A DNA stretch of 64,000 nt from Reichenbachiella carrageenanivorans (GTDB lineage Bacteria; Bacteroidota; Bacteroidia; Cytophagales; Cyclobacteriaceae): positions 2,110,001-2,174,000 of the forward strand of contig NZ_CP106735.1 in NCBI RefSeq assembly GCF_025639805.1, read 5' to 3'. The position numbers and the translations under genes were made by a program. Under the pieces are notes generated by a model that did not search any database, was not told the DNA's origin, and was given only the letters and a program-made list of their open reading frames with translations. Below, in pieces: positions 58,401 through 64,000 of the stretch. Each line of letters starts with the position of its first letter. Within the stretch, counting starts at the first letter, position 1.

Positions 58401-59788
58401 AAACAACTAATGCTGACGGAGACGAAGTAGAAGTAGTAATGGGTAGAACTGGAGAAATCAGAATTGTAGATGCAGACTCTGGTAAAACATTGATTACTAA
58501 CCACGTGCCTTACGGAGCATTCTTGGCTGTAAAAAACAAGAAGAAAGTAAAGAAAGGTGATAGGCTATGTCACTGGGATCCATATAACGCAGCAATTCTT
58601 TCAGCTGCTGATGGTGTTGTGAAATTTGATTCTATCGTTGAAGGGATTACTTACAAAGAAGAATCTGATGAACAGACAGGTCACAGAGAAAAAGTAATCA
58701 TTGATACTAAGGATAAGACTAAAAACCCTGCCATCTTAGTAGAGTCTAAGGATGAAGAATATACGTTCAACATTCCAGTAGGAGCTCACTTGGCAGTGGA
58801 TGAAGGAGATAAAATAAAGGCAGGTCAAATCTTGGTGAAAATACCAAGAACAATGGGTAAGTCTAGAGATATTACAGGGGGTCTGCCGAGAGTAACAGAA
58901 TTGTTCGAGGCAAGAAACCCATCTAACCCAGCTGTAGTTTCAGAGATCGATGGTGTGGTCACATACGGTGGTATCAAAAGAGGTAACAGAGAGATATTTA
59001 TTGAATCTAAAGATGGCGTGAAGAAGAGATACCTAGTATCCTTATCTAAACACATTCTGGTTCAAGACAATGACTTTGTGAAAGCTGGATATGCATTGTC
59101 TGATGGAGCGATTACACCTGCAGATATTCTTTCTATCAAAGGACCTACTGCTGTTCAGGAGTATTTGGTAAATGAGATTCAGGAAGTATACCGTTTGCAG
59201 GGTGTGAAAATCAATGATAAACACATTGAGACCATCGTAAGGCAGATGATGCAGAAGGTAAATATCCTAGACGCTGGAGACACGAGCTTCTTGCCAGGTC
59301 AGATAGTAGATAAACTATTGTTCATGGAAGAGAATGATTCGATTCTTGATATGAAAGTAGTGACAGATACAGGTGATTCTGGGAACTTGAAACAAGGACA
59401 AATCATCACTTCAAGACAATTGAGAGATGAAAATTCAAGCTTAAGACGAAAGGATTTGAAATTGGTAGTAGTGAGAAGTGCCGAGCCTGCAGTTTCTAAG
59501 CCTACCCTCCAAGGTATTACACAAGCGTCTTTGGGTACTCAGAGTTTTATCTCTGCGGCATCGTTTCAAGAGACCACCAAGGTATTGAGTGAAGCTTCTA
59601 TTCGAGGTAAACGAGATACATTGAATGGCTTGAAAGAAAACGTAATTGTTGGACACTTGATACCAGCAGGTACAGGTCAAAGACAATTCCAAGACTTGAT
59701 CGTAGGATCTCAAGAGGAATATGATTCATTAGTATCTTCGAAAGAAGAGTTTGAAAAATCAAAAGAGTATCAGACTAATGAGCAGTAA
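55475..59788 (+). CDS. rpoC: DNA-directed RNA polymerase beta' subunit
   Basis: A 1437-residue beta' subunit. The N-terminal zinc site uses Cys66, Cys68, Cys81 and Cys84. The catalytic metal loop NADFDGDQM is at residues 472-480. The bridge and trigger helix region follows, with '[16 protein letters not shown]' and the second zinc cluster '[13 protein letters not shown]'. The end overlaps the start of the next gene by 11 bases. Confidence 0.98.
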   Translation: MAFRKSKKLSSNFSRVTVSLASPESILESSHGEVTQPETINYRTYKPEMGGLFCERIFGPVKDWECHCGKYKRIRYKGIICDRCGVEVTEKKVRRERMGHIELVVPVAHIWYFKSLPNKIGYLLGIPTKKLDQIIYYERYLVIQPGAKEEDGIARHDFLTEDEYLDILDKLPRENQLLDDDDPNKFIAKMGAEALEMSLSRIELDDLSYELRHQAATDTSQQRKAEALKRLKVVEAFRDAKTRIENRPEWMIIKMVPVIPPELRPLVPLDGGRFATSDLNDLYRRVIIRNNRLKRLIDIKAPEVILRNEKRMLQEAVDSLFDNSRKVNAVRSDGNRALKSLSDMLKGKQGRFRQNLLGKRVDYSGRSVIVVGPELKMHECGLPKGMAAELFKPFVIRKLIERGIVKTVKSAKKIVDRKDPVIWDILENVLKGHPVLLNRAPTLHRLGIQAFQPKMIEGKAIQLHPLACTAFNADFDGDQMAVHVPLGHEAILEASVLMLASHNILNPANGAPITVPSQDMVLGLYYVTKGKRSTDKEKIAGEGMTFYSAEEVEIAINEGQLSKHAYIKVRTKVRTASGELETKIIETVAGRVIFNQLVPEAVGFVDELLSKKKLQQIISTVFKISGMARTAQFLDDIKHLGFQSAYKGGLSMGLGDINIPAEKDKLVTQAKEEVEAVWQNYQMGLITDNERYNQVIDIWTRINSMLTGTLMTQLEEEDQGFNSIYMMMHSGARGSREQIRQLGGMRGLMAKPQKNLQGSVGEIIENPILSNFKEGLDVIEYFISTHGARKGLADTALKTADAGYLTRRLVDVSQDVVVNEDDCGTLRGLDVSALKDNEDIVEPLSERILGRVSVHDVYDPITEKLMIPAGIEITEDLADAVDESAIETVEIRSVLTCESKKGVCAKCYGRNLATGAMAQQGEAVGVIAAQSIGEPGTQLTLRTFHVGGTASNIAVDATILAKFDGVVEMEGLRAIKTTNADGDEVEVVMGRTGEIRIVDADSGKTLITNHVPYGAFLAVKNKKKVKKGDRLCHWDPYNAAILSAADGVVKFDSIVEGITYKEESDEQTGHREKVIIDTKDKTKNPAILVESKDEEYTFNIPVGAHLAVDEGDKIKAGQILVKIPRTMGKSRDITGGLPRVTELFEARNPSNPAVVSEIDGVVTYGGIKRGNREIFIESKDGVKKRYLVSLSKHILVQDNDFVKAGYALSDGAITPADILSIKGPTAVQEYLVNEIQEVYRLQGVKINDKHIETIVRQMMQKVNILDAGDTSFLPGQIVDKLLFMEENDSILDMKVVTDTGDSGNLKQGQIITSRQLRDENSSLRRKDLKLVVVRSAEPAVSKPTLQGITQASLGTQSFISAASFQETTKVLSEASIRGKRDTLNGLKENVIVGHLIPAGTGQRQFQDLIVGSQEEYDSLVSSKEEFEKSKEYQTNEQ

Positions 59789-60116
59789 TAAAGAAGAAAA
59801 TCAAGACAAAGCTCAGCCAAGCAATCAAATAAATATTGAATTGTCTGAGGAAATAGCAGAGGGTGTATACGCCAATTTGGCCATGATTGCTCACTCTAAT
59901 TCTGAATTTGTTATTGATTTTATTCGATTGATGCCAGGAGTGCCTAAAGCAAAAGTGAAATCTAGAGTGGTTATTACTCCAGAACATGCAAAAAGGCTTT
60001 TTGCAGCACTTCAGGACAACATCAATAAGTATGAACAGACATTTGGACCGATAAAACACGTCGATGATTCTCCTAAATTTCCAATGAATTTTGGGGGAGC
60101 AGTAGGCGAAGCCTAA
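59778..60116 (+). CDS. DUF3467 family protein
   Basis: A 112-residue protein (start at the ATG 59778, [10 protein letters not shown]; a longer frame reaches further into rpoC and is unlikely). '[20 protein letters not shown]', '[13 protein letters not shown]' and '[19 protein letters not shown]' define DUF3467, a small family of unknown role found right after rpoC in many Bacteroidota. The 11-base overlap with rpoC suggests coupled translation, so it may act with the polymerase or its assembly. That is inference. Confidence 0.88.
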   Translation: MSSNKEENQDKAQPSNQINIELSEEIAEGVYANLAMIAHSNSEFVIDFIRLMPGVPKAKVKSRVVITPEHAKRLFAALQDNINKYEQTFGPIKHVDDSPKFPMNFGGAVGEA

Positions 60117-60142
60117 CGGTTTAGATTGATTATAAGATAATT

Positions 60143-60188
60143 AGGGGTTAAGATATTTTGTTGAGAAATACTTAATCCCTATTTTTGC
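60143..60188 (+). terminator. terminator of the rpoBC-DUF3467 transcript, overlapping the rpsL promoter
   Basis: TAGGGGTTAAG (60143-60153) pairs with CTTAATCCCTA (60172-60182), 10 of 11 positions matching. TTTTTG follows. The 3' arm and T-run contain the -7 box of the next promoter. Confidence 0.7.
60158..60188 (+). promoter_or_regulatory. promoter of the rpsL-rpsG-fusA-rpsJ operon
   Basis: TTTG at 60158-60161, a 19-base spacer and TATTTTTG at 60181-60188, followed by CGTTCC. It lies 44 bases before rpsL and overlaps the terminator. The palindrome CCGAAATTTCGG at 60193-60204 sits at the start of the leader. Confidence 0.85.
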
Positions 60189-60232
60189 GTTCCGAAATTT
60201 CGGAGGGAATTGAAATATATAAATTTTAAGTA

Positions 60233-60613
60233 ATGCCTACTATACAACAATTAGTAAGAAAAGGCAGAAAGACATTGGTATCAAAATCAAAGTCTCCTGC
60301 ATTGGATTCTTGCCCGCAAAGACGAGGTGTATGTACCAGGGTATATACGACCACGCCTAAGAAACCTAACTCTGCGATGAGAAAAGTTGCAAGGGTAAGG
60401 TTAACCAATGGCAAGGAAGTGAATGCTTACATTCCAGGTGAAGGTCACAATCTTCAAGAACACTCGATTGTATTAATCAGAGGTGGAAGGGTGAAAGATT
60501 TACCAGGTGTAAGATATCACATCATTAGAGGAGCTTTAGACACTGCCGGTGTTAGTGGCCGACTTCAGAGAAGATCTAAGTACGGAGCCAAGAAGCCAAA
60601 AGACAAAAAATAA
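60233..60613 (+). CDS. rpsL: 30S ribosomal protein S12
   Basis: A 126-residue S12. '[20 protein letters not shown]', '[19 protein letters not shown]' and '[13 protein letters not shown]' with '[17 protein letters not shown]' include the known streptomycin-site lysines. First gene of the str operon here. It is 15 bases before rpsG. Confidence 0.98.
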   Translation: MPTIQQLVRKGRKTLVSKSKSPALDSCPQRRGVCTRVYTTTPKKPNSAMRKVARVRLTNGKEVNAYIPGEGHNLQEHSIVLIRGGRVKDLPGVRYHIIRGALDTAGVSGRLQRRSKYGAKKPKDKK

Positions 60614-60628
60614 TAATTTAAAAGAAAG

Positions 60629-61096
60629 ATGAGAAAATCGAAACCAAAGAAGAGATATATTCTTCCGGATCCGAAATTTCAAGATACGCTAGTATCTAAA
60701 TTCGTGAACTACCTAATGGTGGACGGAAAGAAGAGTATTGCTTATTCGATCTTTTACGAAGCGGTAGCTTTAGTAGAAGAAAGAACCAGTGAGAATGGTC
60801 TTGAAACTTGGAAAAAAGCGCTTAACAACATCATGCCCTCAGTAGAGGTGAAAAGTAGACGTGTAGGTGGTGCAACTTTTCAGGTTCCTATAGAAGTAAG
60901 ACCGAATAGGAAAACTTCCCTAGGAATCAAGTGGATGATTTCATACTCAAGAGCCAGAGGAGAAAAGACAATGAAGGAAAGATTGGCTGGTGAAATTATT
61001 GCTGCTGCTAAGGGTGAAGGAGCTGCTGTGAAGAAGAAAGACGATGTTCACAGAATGGCTGAAGCGAACAAAGCATTTTCACATTTTAGATTTTAA
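60629..61096 (+). CDS. rpsG: 30S ribosomal protein S7
   Basis: A 155-residue S7: '[20 protein letters not shown]', '[14 protein letters not shown]', '[19 protein letters not shown]' and '[13 protein letters not shown]'-like end ('[13 protein letters not shown]'). It binds the 3' domain of 16S rRNA. It is 12 bases before fusA. Confidence 0.98.
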   Translation: MRKSKPKKRYILPDPKFQDTLVSKFVNYLMVDGKKSIAYSIFYEAVALVEERTSENGLETWKKALNNIMPSVEVKSRRVGGATFQVPIEVRPNRKTSLGIKWMISYSRARGEKTMKERLAGEIIAAAKGEGAAVKKKDDVHRMAEANKAFSHFRF

Positions 61097-61108
61097 TAGT
61101 AGAAGACA

Positions 61109-63214
61109 ATGGCAAGAGATCTTAAATTGACTCGTAATATTGGTATCGCTGCTCACATTGACGCAGGTAAGACTACTACTACAGAGCGTATCCTGTACTA
61201 TACAGGTATGAGTCATAAAATTGGAGAGGTTCATGATGGCGCTGCTACTATGGACTGGATGGAACAAGAGCAAGAAAGAGGCATTACAATTACTTCTGCT
61301 GCTACCACTGTTTTCTGGAAATATAAAGAAAAAGAATATCACATCAATATCATTGATACTCCTGGTCACGTGGACTTTACCGTAGAGGTAAACAGATCGT
61401 TGAGAGTATTGGATGGTTTGGTTTTCTTGTTTAGTGCGGTTGATGGTGTTGAGCCTCAGTCTGAAACTAACTGGAGATTGGCTGATAACTATAAAGTAGC
61501 CCGTTTAGGATTTGTCAATAAAATGGACAGATCTGGTGCTGACTTTTTGAAAGTTTGTGCTCAGGTGAAAGAAAGATTAGGAACTAAAGCAGTTCCGTTT
61601 CAGTTGCCAATCGGTGCTGAAGATACGTTCAAAGGAGTGGTCGATCTTGTAGAAAGAAAAGCCATGATCTGGAACGAAGAAGATATGGGTATGACTTTCG
61701 AGGAAATCGAAATCCCTGCCGATATGGTTGATGATGTGGATCAATATAGAGAAGAGTTATTGGAAGCTGTAGCTGAATATGATGAGTCTCTAATGGAGAA
61801 ATATTTCGAAGACCCTAATTCTATTACAAAAGAAGAGATCATTGCTGCTTCTAGGCAAGCAACAATCAACTTGGATTTTGTACCAATGTTCTGTGGTTCT
61901 GCCTTTAAAAACAAAGGAGTTCAGACCATGTTGGATTATGTGATGGAATTGCTTCCATCTCCAATGGACAGAGAAGGTATCGAAGGCATCAATCCTGATA
62001 CCGAAGAGCCAACGGTGAGAAAACCATCTGCAAGTGAGCCATTTGCAGCGCTAGCGTTTAAAATCGCAACAGACCCATTTGTAGGTCGCTTGTGTTTTGC
62101 TAGAGCATATTCTGGTACATTAGAGTCAGGTTCTTATGTGTGGAACACAAGAACAGATAAGAAAGAACGTATTTCTCGTATCTTCCAGATGCATGCTAAC
62201 AAGCAGAATCAAATCGATCAATTCCATGCGGGTGATATTGCTGCTGTAGTTGGATTCAAAGACATTAAGACAGGAGATACACTTTGTGATGAAAAACACA
62301 AAATTGTACTTGAGTCAATGGTCTTTCCTGATCCAGTAATTGGATACGCAATTGAGCCTAAAACTCAGGCAGATTCTGATAAGCTAGGTATGGCGATAGC
62401 TAAGTTGGTAGAAGAAGATCCTACACTTGTAGTGAACACTGATCATGAAACTGGTCAGACGATCCTGCGAGGAATGGGAGAACTTCACTTGGACATCATC
62501 ATCGATCGTTTGAAAAGAGAATTCAAAGTGGAAATCAACCAAGGAGCTCCTGAGGTAGCATATAAAGAGGCTATCCAGTCTTTGGTAGATCACAAAGAAG
62601 TATACAAAAAGCAGTCAGGTGGTAAAGGTAAATTTGCTGATATCGTATTCGAACTATCTCCAGTAGACGAAGATTTCGAAAAGACTGGTTTGCAGTTTGA
62701 TAATAAGATTGTAGGTGGAGTGATTCCAAAAGAATTTATTCCTGCGATTGAGAAAGGATTTGCTTCGGCTATGAATAATGGACCACTTGCTGGATATCCT
62801 TTAGATAGCATGAAGGTGAAACTATATCACGGTTCATTCCATGATGTCGATTCAGATGCACTCTCGTTTGAGTTGGCAGCTAGAATGGGTTTCAAAGAAG
62901 CAGCTAAGAAAGCTAATCCAGTATTGTTAGAGCCGATTATGGCTGTTGAAATAGTTACTCCAGATGAGTACACAGGTTCTGTGACTGGCGATATGAACAG
63001 ACGTAGAGGATTGATGAAAGGAATGGACGTGAAAGGAAATTCTCAAGTAGTGAAGGCTGATGTGCCATTGTCTGAGTTGTTTGGTTATATCACTGACCTT
63101 AGAACAATGACTTCAGGTAGAGCCACAGCTTCATTGACGTTCTCACATTATGATGCTGTTCCGAAGAACATTGCAGATGCAGTTATTAAAAAGGTAAAAG
63201 GAGAGTCCGTTTAA
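61109..63214 (+). CDS. fusA: elongation factor G
   Basis: A 701-residue EF-G. GTPase motifs are '[19 protein letters not shown]', DTPGHVDFT and NKMDRSGAD, and the later '[18 protein letters not shown]' and '[17 protein letters not shown]' mark domains III and IV. It drives translocation. Single copy in this window. Confidence 0.98.
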   Translation: MARDLKLTRNIGIAAHIDAGKTTTTERILYYTGMSHKIGEVHDGAATMDWMEQEQERGITITSAATTVFWKYKEKEYHINIIDTPGHVDFTVEVNRSLRVLDGLVFLFSAVDGVEPQSETNWRLADNYKVARLGFVNKMDRSGADFLKVCAQVKERLGTKAVPFQLPIGAEDTFKGVVDLVERKAMIWNEEDMGMTFEEIEIPADMVDDVDQYREELLEAVAEYDESLMEKYFEDPNSITKEEIIAASRQATINLDFVPMFCGSAFKNKGVQTMLDYVMELLPSPMDREGIEGINPDTEEPTVRKPSASEPFAALAFKIATDPFVGRLCFARAYSGTLESGSYVWNTRTDKKERISRIFQMHANKQNQIDQFHAGDIAAVVGFKDIKTGDTLCDEKHKIVLESMVFPDPVIGYAIEPKTQADSDKLGMAIAKLVEEDPTLVVNTDHETGQTILRGMGELHLDIIIDRLKREFKVEINQGAPEVAYKEAIQSLVDHKEVYKKQSGGKGKFADIVFELSPVDEDFEKTGLQFDNKIVGGVIPKEFIPAIEKGFASAMNNGPLAGYPLDSMKVKLYHGSFHDVDSDALSFELAARMGFKEAAKKANPVLLEPIMAVEIVTPDEYTGSVTGDMNRRRGLMKGMDVKGNSQVVKADVPLSELFGYITDLRTMTSGRATASLTFSHYDAVPKNIADAVIKKVKGESV

Positions 63215-63226
63215 ATCATATTGATT

Positions 63227-63532
63227 ATGAATCAGAAAATTAGAATTAAGCTAAAATCTTACGACCATAATTTGGTAGACAAGTCTTCTGAGAAGATCGT
63301 AAGAGCAGTAAAGTCTACTGGAGCTGTAGTAAGCGGACCAATTCCACTTCCTACCGTAAAAGAAAAATTTACTGTATTGAAGTCACCCCACGTAAACAAG
63401 AAAGCTCGTGAGCAGTTCCAGCTATGTACATACAAGAGATTGGTAGATATCTTCTCTAATAGTGCAAAGACTGTAGATGCTTTAATGAAACTTGAATTAC
63501 CAAGTGGAGTAGATGTAGAGATTAAAGTCTGA
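63227..63532 (+). CDS. rpsJ: 30S ribosomal protein S10
   Basis: A 101-residue S10 (start at the ATG 63227, [15 protein letters not shown]). '[20 protein letters not shown]', '[15 protein letters not shown]' and 'THKRLVDI'-like '[12 protein letters not shown]' are the family blocks. It is 12 bases after fusA and, unlike in E. coli, closes this transcript, because a strong terminator follows. Confidence 0.97.
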   Translation: MNQKIRIKLKSYDHNLVDKSSEKIVRAVKSTGAVVSGPIPLPTVKEKFTVLKSPHVNKKAREQFQLCTYKRLVDIFSNSAKTVDALMKLELPSGVDVEIKV

Positions 63533-63553
63533 TCTTAAGACTTTGAAAATATG

Positions 63554-63584
63554 AGAACCACGTGTGAGCGTGGTTCTTTTTTTG
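63554..63584 (+). terminator. strong terminator between rpsJ and rplC
   Basis: AGAACCACG (63554-63562) pairs perfectly with CGTGGTTCT (63569-63577), 6-base loop, followed by TTTTTT. It separates the str operon with rpsJ from the S10-type operon that begins at rplC. Confidence 0.92.
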
Positions 63585-63621
63585 TGCCTTACGGAATTGT
63601 TACTATTTTGTTTAGGAATTG

Positions 63622-63652
63622 TTTGACTGCAATTTAATATTTGCTATCTTTG
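63622..63652 (+). promoter_or_regulatory. promoter of the rplC operon
   Basis: TTTG at 63622-63625, a 19-base spacer and TATCTTTG at 63645-63652, followed by CACTCC. The leader to rplC is about 55 bases and holds CCTTTTC/GAAAAGG, a 7-base stem, which may be an L3/L4-type control site. Confidence 0.88.
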
Positions 63653-63713
63653 CACTCCTTTTCCGAGTAAGTGGACGAAAAGGCGATAATTATTAAAGAA
63701 ATTTAATACTGAA

Positions 63714-64000
63714 ATGTCAGGTATAATAGGAAAAAAAATTGGGATGACTAGCATCTTTGGTGCCGATGGACGAAATGTCGCATGCACATTGATTGAAGCT
63801 GGTCCTTGCGTGGTAACGCAAGTTAAGAACGAAGAGACTGACGGGTATACGGCAGTACAGCTCGGTTACGGCGAACGTAAAGAGAAGCGTACTACTAAAG
63901 CCTTGAAAGGTCATTTCGCGAAAGCGAAAACTACTCCTAAGCAGCACTTAATTGAGTTCAGGGATTTCCGAGTGGAGTTTGAAGGAGGTGTAGAATTGGG
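63714..64000 (+). CDS. rplC: 50S ribosomal protein L3 (5' part; runs past the window)
   Basis: The ATG at 63714 opens a frame that stays open to the edge (95 residues). '[20 protein letters not shown]' and '[20 protein letters not shown]' followed by '[20 protein letters not shown]' are the start of L3. It begins the main ribosomal protein operon; its own promoter lies about 60 bases upstream. Confidence 0.95.
   Translation, partial: MSGIIGKKIGMTSIFGADGRNVACTLIEAGPCVVTQVKNEETDGYTAVQLGYGERKEKRTTKALKGHFAKAKTTPKQHLIEFRDFRVEFEGGVEL

Overview
The window comes from a Bacteroidota chromosome, most probably a marine-type Cytophagales bacterium; I cannot fix the genus. The evidence is a type IX secretion (T9SS) sorting tail, PKD-repeat surface protein, DUF2723/GT117 membrane protein, DUF3467 gene behind rpoC, promoters of the TTTG-N19/20-TAnnTTTG type, few strong Shine-Dalgarno sites and a moderately AT-rich base composition. 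No rRNA, phage, insertion sequence or CRISPR array is visible.

Positions 1-16792 (minus strand) are a surface-polysaccharide locus read right to left: a UDP-sugar 4,6-dehydratase/epimerase, a multi-pass membrane protein, the ABC exporter pair (permease plus ATPase with a carbohydrate-binding-like C-terminus), two methyltransferases, at least seven glycosyltransferases, a sulfotransferase, and a large PKD/propeller surface protein that runs off the left edge. One family-2 glycosyltransferase is split by a one-base deletion in an A-run. Two spacers (5320-5693 and 7543-7809) hold non-coding or degenerate DNA. A plus-strand pair (epimerase and glycosyltransferase, 16910-18994) completes this locus.

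Positions 18996-23302 (minus) hold a TPR-like exported protein, a PAS protein with a histidine-kinase dimerisation helix but no ATPase domain, a homoserine dehydrogenase under a clear SAM-I riboswitch, and an exported glyoxalase-fold protein. Positions 23464-31183 (plus) hold the SUF iron-sulfur cluster operon (sufB, C, D, S, E and a SufT/DUF59 gene), a bacilliredoxin-like and a thioredoxin-like gene, and panB. Monomeric isocitrate dehydrogenase (31548-33770) is followed by a structured intergenic region and nuoABCD, then a bifunctional NAD(P)HX repair enzyme. A small T9SS-tail protein, a DUF2723 protein and two M1-family peptidases follow to 46418.

From 46570 to the right edge is the translation/transcription core: tRNA-Tyr, -Gly, -Thr, tuf, tRNA-Trp, secE, nusG, rplK, rplA, rplJ, rplL, rpoB, rpoC, a DUF3467 gene, rpsL, rpsG, fusA, rpsJ and the start of rplC. 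Four well-formed Bacteroidota promoters drive segments of this block. At two of them the terminator of the previous transcript physically overlaps the next promoter. The most notable items for follow-up are these overlaps, a possible attenuator in the tuf leader, a possible small RNA between icd and nuoA, the frameshifted glycosyltransferase and the riboswitch-controlled lone homoserine dehydrogenase. I found no convincing wholly new system.
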